Below are positions 52,588 through 59,321 of a stretch of DNA of 64,000 nucleotides, piece after piece; the first letter of the stretch is position 1; each line of letters begins with the position of its first letter. The stretch comes from JBEKHT01 sp050012135. Its GTDB lineage: Bacteria; Chloroflexota; Anaerolineae; Anaerolineales; RBG-16-64-43. The position numbers and the translations under genes were made by a program. The stretch covers positions 1 to 64,000 of the forward strand of contig JBEKHT010000002.1 of the NCBI GenBank assembly GCA_050012135.1, written 5' to 3'. Below the pieces are notes generated by a model, which was not told the DNA's origin, did not search any database, and saw nothing but the letters and a program-made list of their open reading frames with translations.

Positions 52588-52967
52588 TCACAGATGGAGG
52601 GCGGAGAATTTCCCATAGGGCGTCGAGGCGGCCATCAGGAGAAGTATAGCCGTCATGGCCATGCTGCTGTACTCTCGCCGACGCAGGTGAGTGAAGGAGG
52701 CACCCAACATTACCAGGACCAGCCCGGCCGCGGAGGCGTAAGCCAACGCAAGACGCCACTCAGAGAGGGCAGGATCAATCCGGCCGCCGCCAAGACTTCC
52801 AGCAGCCCGATGACCTTGACCGCTGGCGCTGAGAAATGCGCCACCCAGCCCATGCGGACGGCCAGTTTCTCCCTAGGCTGGGAAAGTTTCATTGACCCGG
52901 CCATCACGAATACTACCGCCAGAACCGCCTGCAGGATCCAGATGACCAACAGTATTTCTCTAAACAC
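52588..52967 (-). pseudogene. DoxX-family membrane protein with a frameshift
   Basis: The frame from the GTG at 52967 reads MFREILLVIWILQAVLAVVFVMAGSMKLSQP, then FSAPAVKVIGLLEVLAAAGLILP, a DoxX-like N-terminal half, and stops early at 52710 with a non-family tail. A different frame from about 52745 to 52588 continues the family: ASAAGLVLVMLGASFTHLRRREYSSMAMTAILLLMA. Joined, they give about 126 residues, the normal DoxX length. A one-base indel near 52735-52755, or a sequencing error, explains this. Upstream of and co-oriented with clpP. Confidence 0.75.
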
Positions 52968-53089
52968 TTAAGCCCCTGCCCCCGGGCAGAATTCATGGTA
53001 CAAGTTAGCCTGAACGAAGACGCCGGCGGCGTGTGAGGCCCCGGCGTGTGGCCAGCGGTCGCTCGCTGACAACCGAAGGATAACACTCT

Positions 53090-53123
53090 CGGGCCGTCCG
53101 CGTCAACCGCGGGCGGCCCGTTT
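53090..53123 (+). promoter_or_regulatory. Hairpin leader A of the accessory island
   Basis: CGGGCCG (53090-53096) pairs with CGGCCCG (53114-53120), followed by TTT. It lies just before the SD of the gene at 53139. A closely similar element precedes the gene at 54615, so it may be a shared terminator/attenuator or a recurring regulatory RNA element. Confidence 0.6.
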
Positions 53124-53138
53124 CGTTGGAGGTGCCGA

Positions 53139-53765
53139 GTGGGCAAGAGGATGACCGTCGGGCAGGCGGAGCGCCGACTCGCGTGGCATGCTAAAGCCAA
53201 CGTGTCAGAATACGTGCGCACAGTTGTTGAGAACACCAGCCTCGAGGCAGATCTTCGAAAGATCCGACGATCGTTCGAATTGCCTCTTGCGGACTGGAAA
53301 GAATACCTCGCGTATGTCAATGACCGTCTGGCCCATCAGGACTTTGACACCCTGGCTGAATTCAAGCGCCAGATAGATTCAATCGTGTCCGCTCACCACG
53401 TAGAGAAATGGCGCGGGGAGGTGGAGGCGTGGGCACTATATGGGACGCCTCCCCGGGTGGTTGGCAGATCGGGATTTCCCGGCATCGCCTATTCGCGCCG
53501 CTCTGACGGAATTTTCCTGCCCACAATCGTGATTCCGGAAGACTTCGATGCCTCCAACCCCCACGCTCAAGCCTTCCTCATGGCGCTGCAGTGGCACGTG
53601 GATCCTTGCCCTCAACCGATCCGGGTTGGGGTCAAGATGGACTTTCGGCCCGTCTGGGAGTGGTATAAGCGTCACCCCAACTTCTCCCAACGCAAACTCG
53701 CCGAGCACCTGGGCTATACGCGCCCCTACCTCAATCGCAGGCTGAAAGAACTAGATACAGATTAG
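53139..53765 (+). CDS. Accessory-island protein with C-terminal HTH-like segment
   Basis: 208 residues, GTG start after GGAGGTG. I do not recognise the first ~165 residues, which are mixed helix/strand. The end, WEWYKRHPNFSQRKLAEHLGYTRPYLNRRLKEL, looks like a helix-turn-helix. Codon use is less GC-biased than in neighbouring housekeeping genes. It is the first gene of the small island next to ssrA and shares its leader hairpin with the HTH-tailed gene at 54615. A mobile-element regulator is a guess. Confidence 0.65.
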   Translation: MGKRMTVGQAERRLAWHAKANVSEYVRTVVENTSLEADLRKIRRSFELPLADWKEYLAYVNDRLAHQDFDTLAEFKRQIDSIVSAHHVEKWRGEVEAWALYGTPPRVVGRSGFPGIAYSRRSDGIFLPTIVIPEDFDASNPHAQAFLMALQWHVDPCPQPIRVGVKMDFRPVWEWYKRHPNFSQRKLAEHLGYTRPYLNRRLKELDTD

Positions 53766-53848
53766 CCCTCATCTGTAAGCGACAAGACCAGTACAACCCC
53801 TTAGACTAACCTCATTGTCGGCATTGGAAACCGAAGGAGGCTGGTCGC

Positions 53849-54058
53849 ATGGGTCGTTATCGGCGATTCGCGTTTCTTGTCAACGGGGATGAGCGCGCCA
53901 GAATAAGGACGCTCGCCGAACGACTGCAGCGGAGTGAATCCGATGCAGTTCGCCTCATCGTCCGCGAAGCCGTGCGGCAGCTCGATGTTTCTGTCATCCC
54001 CTCCACTGACCAACTACGCCCTCCAGGAGCGGGCGGCCGTGCGGCCGGCGAGCCATGA
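53849..54058 (+). CDS. Small ribbon-helix-helix-like protein
   Basis: 69 residues, ATG after AAGGAGG. The N-terminal MGRYRRFAFLVNGDERARIRTLAERLQRSESDAVRLIVREAVRQL has the strand-helix-helix pattern of RHH (CopG/Arc) DNA-binding proteins; the tail is Pro/Gly-rich. It could be an antitoxin or a phage/plasmid repressor. It overlaps the next ORF by 4 nt. Confidence 0.68.
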   Translation: MGRYRRFAFLVNGDERARIRTLAERLQRSESDAVRLIVREAVRQLDVSVIPSTDQLRPPGAGGRAAGEP

Positions 54059-54186
54059 GGAAACGAGCGCGCGCTCCGCGCCCTGCGCCCGTGGCCGAGC
54101 GCCCGAGAGGTGAGGCGGTGATCCGCTGCCTGGTTGCGCTTAATGCCGCCGTTGATGAGGCGAACAAGAGAGAGCGTCGGCGATGA
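54055..54186 (+). CDS. 43-residue basic protein, coupled
   Basis: Starts in the ATGA overlap with the RHH-like gene and ends in an ATGA overlap with the next. The product is Arg-rich at both ends (MRKRARAPRP and EANKRERRR) around a short hydrophobic stretch (IRCLVALNAAV). No family recognised. Support comes from the chained overlaps. Confidence 0.5.
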   Translation: MRKRARAPRPAPVAERPRGEAVIRCLVALNAAVDEANKRERRR

Positions 54187-54356
54187 CGGACAATGAAGCG
54201 CCAATGGGGAGCGACTCAGCGGTCGAGGCGGAGCATGACTGGATTATCTGCGACGGTTGCGACGAGCGGGTTGATCGCGCCACGTTGAATCCTCTGGATC
54301 CTGTCTGCCCTCATTGTGGCTGGTCGCTGTGGCCGGTCCCGGAGCGTGCCGGATGA
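54183..54356 (+). CDS. 57-residue zinc-ribbon protein, coupled
   Basis: Contains two CxxC knuckles, CDGC and CPHC (IICDGCDERVDRATLNPLDP, then VCPHCGW), a compact zinc ribbon. It overlaps the ORFs on both sides by 4 nt. Small zinc ribbons of this size are frequent in phage and plasmid DNA-metabolism or regulator genes. Function unknown. Confidence 0.65.
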   Translation: MTDNEAPMGSDSAVEAEHDWIICDGCDERVDRATLNPLDPVCPHCGWSLWPVPERAG

Positions 54357-54457
54357 GCGCCGGCTGCGAGATGTCATCCTGGCCTCCAGCCCGATCCAGA
54401 GCCTTTTGGCGAACCAAGCGACCTATCATCAGCACGTCGGGCGACCGCCGAAGGTGA
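54353..54457 (+). CDS. Possible 34-residue ORF ending the ATGA chain
   Basis: Starts in another ATGA overlap. The product is basic (SRAFWRTKRPIISTSGDRRR). It may be real by position, but the sequence alone gives little support. Confidence 0.3.
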   Translation: MSAGCEMSSWPPARSRAFWRTKRPIISTSGDRRR

Positions 54458-54562
54458 AGCAGATGGCGTAGAATGTAGGGGATCGAAACCCCCCGCGACG
54501 GTTGAACGTCCGGGCGGAGGCCAGTGCGATACGGGCGCACGGCAGCCACACTCCAGCACAAC

Positions 54563-54596
54563 CGGGCCGTCGGCGTCGATCACTGGCGGCCCGTTA
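54563..54596 (+). promoter_or_regulatory. Hairpin leader B of the accessory island
   Basis: CGGGCCG (54563-54569) pairs with CGGCCCG (54587-54593). About 25 of 34 positions match leader A at 53090, including the loop pattern GCGTC.A.C, and it likewise lies 20 nt before the start of an HTH-tailed gene. Confidence 0.6.
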
Positions 54597-54614
54597 GCTT
54601 TATGGAAGGTGCAC

Positions 54615-55235
54615 ATGCCACAAAAGCCGATCGTGCTCAACACGACGCTTGAGTATTTCCAAAACTGGCTCGAGCAGAAGACAGCCTGGCCTAGCGTGCT
54701 GCGAGTGGGCACGAGACTTGTCACCCTCCAAAGGGCCACCGCCCGGCCGCTTGGGCCTGGACACATTGAGAGTTCAATTGATGCCACATGGAGCCAACCA
54801 GCGAGGAGAAGGCGCTCAACCAGTTACGGTGCCGAGGGCCTACTGCGCGGGTGCATCGTGTTCAGGCTAGACGCCCTCGGCCCCAGCCGAGTGGGGTTGC
54901 AGCCGCGTCTGCGATACGAGCCCGTTCGCGCCTACTACCATGAGCTGCTGCATGACATTGCGGCCCGCTGGCCCCGGTCGGTTGCGCACCCTCGCAAATC
55001 TCAAGCCCCCTCAGCTCCTCGCAAATCGCAGCCCAACAGGCGGGAGGTCGCCCAAGCAAGGGAACGGAAGGAGGCAAGGCTCGAGGCAGCCACGCAGAGA
55101 AGGAAGCGCCTGGCTAAACAAGCTGTGCGCCTCTATCATGAGGATCCGGAGCCATCCTGGAAGAAGGTTGGCCGGAAACTAGGCTACTCAACGCGCACGC
55201 TCAGGATGTGGAGGAGCGAGTTTGACCTGAATTGA
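54615..55235 (+). CDS. Accessory-island protein with basic linker and HTH-like tail
   Basis: 206 residues, ATG after GGAAGG. The N-terminal ~120 residues are unrecognised (a readable segment is RYEPVRAYYHELLHDIAARWP). Residues 125-170 form a strongly basic, Arg/Lys/Ala/Gln-rich helix. The end, YHEDPEPSWKKVGRKLGYSTRTLRMWRSEF, resembles a helix-turn-helix like that of the protein at 53139. Probably a DNA-binding regulator of the same element. Confidence 0.6.
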   Translation: MPQKPIVLNTTLEYFQNWLEQKTAWPSVLRVGTRLVTLQRATARPLGPGHIESSIDATWSQPARRRRSTSYGAEGLLRGCIVFRLDALGPSRVGLQPRLRYEPVRAYYHELLHDIAARWPRSVAHPRKSQAPSAPRKSQPNRREVAQARERKEARLEAATQRRKRLAKQAVRLYHEDPEPSWKKVGRKLGYSTRTLRMWRSEFDLN

Positions 55236-55270
55236 CCTGGCCAGAGCAACAGAGCGGCAAACAGCGGAAC

Positions 55271-55308
55271 GGCAGCGGCATAACTATTGTCGCTGCCGCT
55301 TTGTTTCT
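55271..55308 (+). terminator. Terminator after the gene at 54615
   Basis: CGGCAGCG/CGCTGCCG stem (55271-55278 with 55292-55299) then CTTTGTTT. Confidence 0.65.
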
Positions 55309-55346
55309 GTAGGATGACTGCAAAGAACGAAGAACGCGGAGGTGCA

Positions 55347-55394
55347 ATGCCAAGGATCACTGTTGTGCTTCGTCCGGAGGAACGTAAGGGCTGA
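55347..55394 (+). CDS. 15-codon ORF, possibly a truncated RHH-type gene
   Basis: GGAGG precedes an ATG giving MPRITVVLRPEERKG and a stop. The sequence resembles the N-terminal strand of ribbon-helix-helix proteins, cut off before the helices. It may be a remnant or a leader peptide for the next gene. Confidence 0.35.
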   Translation: MPRITVVLRPEERKG

Positions 55395-55428
55395 GAGGAT
55401 TCGCGAAGGTAGGAACTAGGAGGCAAAA

Positions 55429-55857
55429 ATGGCCTGGATGATGAACCTGCACGTAATGGAAAATCCGAACTCAACTCCGTGGGGTATCGCCGCGGAGGTC
55501 TTTGGCGAGAGGGTGGGTCGCCCTTCGCCCATTGTGCTCGCCACGACTTCGACCCAGCAGTTGTTTCTGGCGTGCGGTCCGGTGATGCTCACCGGCCTAA
55601 TCGGTGTGGTCACGACCGTTTTCGATGCCGCGGCCAGCTTGCTAAGATTTTGGATTGGCACCTCGGGCTCAACGGACATCTGCGCCGCCTCAGCCACGCT
55701 AGCCTCGGCCGCGGTGGGAACGGTCGCCTATATCACTGGCGTCTTTTGTACAGCCTGCCAGATCTGCAAAACGATGATCATCTTGCCCTTTCTTCATGGC
55801 GACCCATTCACGGCGACCGTTGGTTATTCGACGTCCGTTGTCTTTGTGGGATCATAG
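55429..55857 (+). CDS. Hydrophobic Thr/Ser/Ala-rich protein of unknown function
   Basis: 142 residues, ATG 5 nt after AGGAGG. The sequence alternates small hydrophobic and Thr/Ser residues (PSPIVLATTSTQQLFLACG, GVVTTVFDAAASLLRFWIGTSG, AVGTVAYITGVFCTACQICK), suggesting beta-strands and weakly hydrophobic segments rather than classic membrane helices. It lacks a signal peptide. Being well expressed (strong SD) in a mobile-looking island, a virion-like structural protein is possible, but I cannot name a family. Confidence 0.6.
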   Translation: MAWMMNLHVMENPNSTPWGIAAEVFGERVGRPSPIVLATTSTQQLFLACGPVMLTGLIGVVTTVFDAAASLLRFWIGTSGSTDICAASATLASAAVGTVAYITGVFCTACQICKTMIILPFLHGDPFTATVGYSTSVVFVGS

Positions 55858-55962
55858 GATGACCCGAGGAGGAATCAACGGTCAAGAGCGGGTCTTTGTT
55901 GCCTAAACAACAGAAGCCCTGGAATGTGGGTGAGCGGGTCTCTTCAAGAGCGTATTCAACCA

Positions 55963-55990
55963 AGCGCGGGCTCCGCAGGGAGCCCGCGCT
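55963..55990 (-). terminator. Hairpin at the 3' end of ssrA
   Basis: Perfect 12-bp stem (55963-55974 with 55979-55990), 4-nt loop, 5 nt beyond the mature tmRNA 3' end. The following minus-strand bases TTGGTTG are only weakly U-rich. Confidence 0.65.
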
Positions 55991-55994
55991 GCAG

Positions 55995-56387
55995 TGGAGA
56001 TGGCGGGAATCGAACCCGCGTCCGAGAAGTTTCGACCGAGGACCTCTACAGGCTTAGTCGGCTTTTGGTTCTCGCGGATCGGTCCCCAGTCGACGGGGGA
56101 AGCACGATCCGCCAGCCGCTGGAGCCCGAAAGCCCCTCTTTCGCGCGCTTAGCAGCCTCGCGCGCGGCACCCCGCCATTGTGGCGCCCGACCCTCCCCCG
56201 GGCAGAGACGGGAGGAGGCGGACGTGGCCTCCGCTGGAGGCCAGACCCTATCCCGCGCGGTTAGGCTGCGAGGGGCAGGGTCGCGTAAGTGTGATTGGCA
56301 CTTGAAGGTTTGCGCTGATTTTGCGAGGTCGGCGCCTCTCGGCCTGCCATCCGGGGCCAGCCGCTTCCGTCGAAGCCTGTCATCCCC
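55995..56387 (-). ncRNA. ssrA: Transfer-messenger RNA (tmRNA)
   Basis: A 393-nt tmRNA that rescues stalled ribosomes with SmpB. The 5' end GGGGATGACAGGCTTCGACG is the conserved tmRNA start; the 3' end has the tRNA-like T arm GGGTTCGATTCCCGCCATCTCCA. CATCTCC pairs with GGGGATG. The bases after the discriminator A are CTG, so CCA is not encoded. The tag ORF reads GCC AAT CAC ... giving ANHTYATLPLAA and TAA. The island at 53.0-55.9 kb abuts its 3' end. Confidence 0.96.
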
Positions 56388-56396
56388 GTGAAGTAG

Positions 56397-56402
56397 ATTA
56401 TA
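56397..56402 (-). promoter_or_regulatory. -10 box of ssrA
   Basis: Minus-strand TATAAT, 9 nt before the tmRNA 5' end. The TAA stop of the upstream protein gene is part of this box, so the promoter is embedded in the end of that gene. Confidence 0.7.
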
Positions 56403-57201
56403 CCTCCTCCGTCCAGGCCCCGTCCGGGAAGGTACTGACCCCGGCCTGCTTTCCCACCATCTTGTACATGTGCACGCCGCTGAAGGGCTCGCCCAGCACC
56501 CCGTCGTGGATTGCCCAGCTCCGTCCCAGGATCGTCTGGCTGGCTTCCGGCTGACGGAAAACATTGGAGCCATCCAGGCGGCGCAGCAGGTCGCCATCCT
56601 TCCGGAAGCGGGTGTCGATGCTTTCCATCCAACGCCGGCCCTGCTGGTAGGCAAAACCATAGCGCTCGAAGATCACCGCGTTGTGGTAGAAGAGGGGCTC
56701 GGCGAAGAACAAGTCTCTTCCCAGGCGGGACACGAAGGCCTCAAAGGCAAGGATGGAATGGGGCAGGATCCTCAAACCACGGCGCACCTGCCCGGGCGCA
56801 AGTCCCGCGGCCCGAGCCGCTTCCTCGGCGGGCAGGTTGCGCCCAAGGACGCCGAAGTGGGTGCGCGATCCGTCGCTCGTTCGGTCGGTTTCGAACCGCG
56901 GCGAGGCCGGGTCATTGACCACGTAGGCCATAACCAGGATCTGCCCATTTATGGTGTCCGTCAGCTGGGCGTAGAGAATCGGATCGATCGCGCCCGCCGC
57001 GTGGCGGAGATCCACCTCGACCACGCTGCCATCCGTCTTGGCGGTCACGGTGAGCAGGCGAGAACCGCCCGCGTCGGCGTAGGTCACGGGATCGATGTGG
57101 AACTGGTCCAGAAGGACGGAAGGGATGAAGGTCGCGTAGAACCGGTCTCGCTCGGGAGGCGACAGGCGGTTGATGCGGGCGATGGAAGTGGAAGTGCTCA
57201 T
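56398..57201 (-). CDS. Conserved hypothetical protein between smpB and ssrA
   Basis: 267 residues, no signal peptide or membrane helix. Readable segments: FIPSVLLDQFHIDPVTYADAGG, TVTAKTDGSVVEVDLRHAAGAIDP, HFGVLGRNLPAEEAARAAGLAPGQVRRGLRILP and VFRQPEASQTILGRSWAIHDGV. I do not recognise a named family. The gene lies 38 nt after smpB and ends inside the ssrA promoter, so it shares a transcription unit with smpB. Whether this reflects a role in ribosome rescue is unknown. Confidence 0.75.
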   Translation of the reverse strand: MSTSTSIARINRLSPPERDRFYATFIPSVLLDQFHIDPVTYADAGGSRLLTVTAKTDGSVVEVDLRHAAGAIDPILYAQLTDTINGQILVMAYVVNDPASPRFETDRTSDGSRTHFGVLGRNLPAEEAARAAGLAPGQVRRGLRILPHSILAFEAFVSRLGRDLFFAEPLFYHNAVIFERYGFAYQQGRRWMESIDTRFRKDGDLLRRLDGSNVFRQPEASQTILGRSWAIHDGVLGEPFSGVHMYKMVGKQAGVSTFPDGAWTEEV

Positions 57202-57239
57202 CCGAGCCGTTCCTTACGCGTCCTTCTTGATCGACGAAG

Positions 57240-57698
57240 CTAGCGTCTGCGCCGAACGGCACGTGACATTTCGCGTTCCGCCTCGCGGCGAGCGATGGCC
57301 TGGCGCTTGTCGTAGCTCTTGCGCCCGCGCGCCAGGGCGATCTCCAGTTTCGCGCGGCCGCTGCGTAGGTACATTCGCAGTGGGATCACGGTGAGCCCCT
57401 TCTGCTGCTGGGCAACCGTCAGCTCCGTGATCTCTCGTCGGTGAAGGAGCAGGCGCCGATTGCGCAGGGGATCATGGTTCATGCGGCTGGCCGGGTCGTA
57501 GATCGCAATGTGAGCATTGTGAAGCCAAGCCTGCCCCTCTTCCACGCGCACGTAACCCTCCCGAAGGTTGACTTGGCCGGCGCGGACCGACTTGATCTCC
57601 GTTCCTTGGAGGGCCAGTCCCGCCTCCAGACGTTTGAGGATGTCATAGTCGTGCAGGGCCTTGCGGTTTGTGGCGACGACCTTGATCGACTTCTCCAT
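57240..57698 (-). CDS. smpB: SsrA-binding protein SmpB
   Basis: Binds tmRNA and delivers it to stalled ribosomes. 152 residues, normal length. Contains VATNRKALHDYDILKRLEAGLALQGTEIKSVRAGQVNLREGYV, HNAHIAIYDPASRMNHDPLRNRRLLLHRREI and the C-terminal basic tail GRKSYDKRQAIARREAEREMSRAVRRRR. The frame is open upstream, but conservation starts at MEKSIKVVATN. Near ssrA, as expected for partners. Confidence 0.96.
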   Translation of the reverse strand: MEKSIKVVATNRKALHDYDILKRLEAGLALQGTEIKSVRAGQVNLREGYVRVEEGQAWLHNAHIAIYDPASRMNHDPLRNRRLLLHRREITELTVAQQQKGLTVIPLRMYLRSGRAKLEIALARGRKSYDKRQAIARREAEREMSRAVRRRR

Positions 57699-57714
57699 CT
57701 CGGGTCTCTTCGTC

Positions 57715-58719
57715 TCAGGCGACCCGATGATGGGTCTTGGCGCGCGGATTCCGGTAAACCTCCGGGTTTGCGCAGTGCCCGAGCGGCCGGTTCTCGAGGC
57801 CGGCCAGGACATTCTCACATGCCAATTCCATCATCCGGCGCCGAGCTCCCGCAGCCGCCGAGCCGATATGAGGCAGGATCAGGCAATTGGTGAGGCCGAA
57901 AAGAGGATGGTCTGCCGGCAGGGGCTCAGGGTCCGTGACGTCCAGGCCGGCCCCGCCCAGGTGGCCCTGTTTGAGGGCGCTGAACAAAGCCTCCGTATTG
58001 ACAATTGCCCCGCGAGCCGTGTTGATGAGGATGGCGCCCGTCTTCATGCGCGCGAAGCGCGAGGCATCCATCAACCCTCTCGTCTCTTCGGTCAGCGGAA
58101 CATGAAGGCTGACAAAGTCACTCTCGCTCAACAGGTCGTCCAGCAGGAACCGCTTCGCTTGGAGTTCTGCCTCGATTTCGGGATGGCGCCCAGGGTCCGT
58201 GTACAACAATCTCATGCCGAATCCGTGGGCCCTGCGCGCCACGGCCTGTCCGATCTGCCCAAATCCAACGATTCCGAGCGTCGCGCCTTGCAGGTCCTTT
58301 CCCAGCCAGCCGGTCGCAGACCACCCCGGCCAACGGCCGGAGCGGGCATCTTGGGACGCCTCCGGTAAGCGGCGCGCCACCGCGAGCAGCAGCGCCAGGG
58401 CCAGATCGGCAGTAGCCTCGGTCAGGACAGTCCGCAGGCTCCCAACCGGAATGCCGCGCCGTGTGCACTCGGCCAGATCGACATTGTCCAGCCCGACCGC
58501 CACATTGCTTACCACTCGAAGGCGGGGTGCCCGGGCAAGGAAAGGAACGTCCACCTTGTCCGACAGCAGGGTGAGGATCCCTTCGGCTTGCTCCAACAGC
58601 TTTCCGGCCTGCTCCTGAGGCTGACCTGCGAGGACGTTCACTTCGCAGGTATCCGCCAGCGGGCGAAGCCATTCTTCGGGGAAGGCGTGAGTGGTCAGAA
58701 CCTGATGTTTGAGTGGCAT
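57715..58719 (-). CDS. D-2-hydroxyacid dehydrogenase (glyoxylate/hydroxypyruvate reductase-like)
   Basis: About 334 residues. NAD(P)H-dependent reduction of 2-keto acids. Motifs: NVAVGLDNVDLAECTRRGIPVGSL, the dinucleotide site GIVGFGQIGQAVARRAHGFGM, catalytic Arg in NTARGAIVNTEAL, Glu in LDVTDPEPLPADHPL and His in LPHIGSA. Start MPLKHQVLTTHAF is chosen; an ATG 15 nt upstream is possible. No ACT domain is present, so this is not a full SerA. It precedes smpB by 16 nt. Confidence 0.92.
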   Translation of the reverse strand: MPLKHQVLTTHAFPEEWLRPLADTCEVNVLAGQPQEQAGKLLEQAEGILTLLSDKVDVPFLARAPRLRVVSNVAVGLDNVDLAECTRRGIPVGSLRTVLTEATADLALALLLAVARRLPEASQDARSGRWPGWSATGWLGKDLQGATLGIVGFGQIGQAVARRAHGFGMRLLYTDPGRHPEIEAELQAKRFLLDDLLSESDFVSLHVPLTEETRGLMDASRFARMKTGAILINTARGAIVNTEALFSALKQGHLGGAGLDVTDPEPLPADHPLFGLTNCLILPHIGSAAAGARRRMMELACENVLAGLENRPLGHCANPEVYRNPRAKTHHRVA

Positions 58720-58778
58720 GACTCCATCAACCATGATGGTTCCACGAATTGCAGGGGAGGAGCAAACGCTCGCTCGCC

Positions 58779-58786
58779 AGTATAAT
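58779..58786. promoter_or_regulatory. Overlapping divergent -10 boxes
   Basis: The sequence AGTATAAT reads TATAAT on the plus strand (58781-58786) and TATACT on the minus strand (58784-58779). The minus box may have a weak TTCAAC -35 at 17 nt. Transcription of the dehydrogenase gene and of the leader of the gene at 58896 may therefore compete. Confidence 0.5.
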
Positions 58787-58812
58787 AGCATGCCAAACGG
58801 AGTTGAAGGGCT

Positions 58813-58845
58813 CCTGGATCGGAAGAGGATCCGGGCGGTTTTTTT
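58813..58845 (+). terminator. Terminator inside the leader of the gene at 58896
   Basis: CCTGGATC pairs with GATCCGGG (58813-58820 with 58828-58835, one G-T), 7-nt loop, then CGG and seven T residues. It lies 27 nt after the plus-strand TATAAT and 50 nt before the coding start, so it would end a ~50-nt RNA or act as an attenuator. Confidence 0.75.
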
Positions 58846-58895
58846 GCCTGTTGATAGAGGTCCGTGCGTGGTTTCTTTAGCAGCGGAGGTCAACT

Positions 58896-59321
58896 TTGAG
58901 TCGGGTCGTTAACCCCAACAACGGAGGACGTCAGCGTTCCCATCTGATGAAGTCAATAGCCATGGCTTTGCGGGTCATGGCCGAGAAGCGCGAAATCGAC
59001 GAAGAAGGTCGCGACATCGCCGCGTTTCTGATTCTTGCTCTCGATGAAATCTGGCGCAGCGTAAACCAATCCGCTTTGGCCTGGGAGAAGAGGGACTACT
59101 GGGTCAAGGCCGATCAGTTTCGCGAGCAGTGGCGATGGGTGGACCGTTTGGCGGAGCAGTTGAAAGACGCGCTCAATTCCCAGTCTTGGGACGAGCTGGT
59201 GAGAGGGTTGACCCTCTTGGCGACCAAGATGGGAGGGGTCGCCATCCCCAAAAGGATGCCAACGCCGCGCCCCTGGAGCGGGGCGTGGGGTCAAAAGGGA
59301 TCCCAGGTCGACGGTAGCTGA
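58896..59321 (+). CDS. Small conserved helical protein of unknown function
   Basis: 141 residues, TTG start 5 nt after GGAGGT. Mostly helical with conserved aromatic residues (FLILALDEIWRSVNQSALAWEKRDYWVKADQFREQWRWVDRLAEQLKDAL), no membrane segment; the last 30 residues are Pro/Gly-rich. I do not recognise a family. Expression may depend on read-through of the leader terminator. Confidence 0.65.
   Translation: MSRVVNPNNGGRQRSHLMKSIAMALRVMAEKREIDEEGRDIAAFLILALDEIWRSVNQSALAWEKRDYWVKADQFREQWRWVDRLAEQLKDALNSQSWDELVRGLTLLATKMGGVAIPKRMPTPRPWSGAWGQKGSQVDGS

Noticed and set aside
53000..56000. att direct repeats flanking the ssrA-adjacent island
   Set aside because: I looked for the last bases of ssrA (GGAATCGAACCCG-type T-arm and acceptor) near 53000 and did not find a second copy, and no integrase is encoded.
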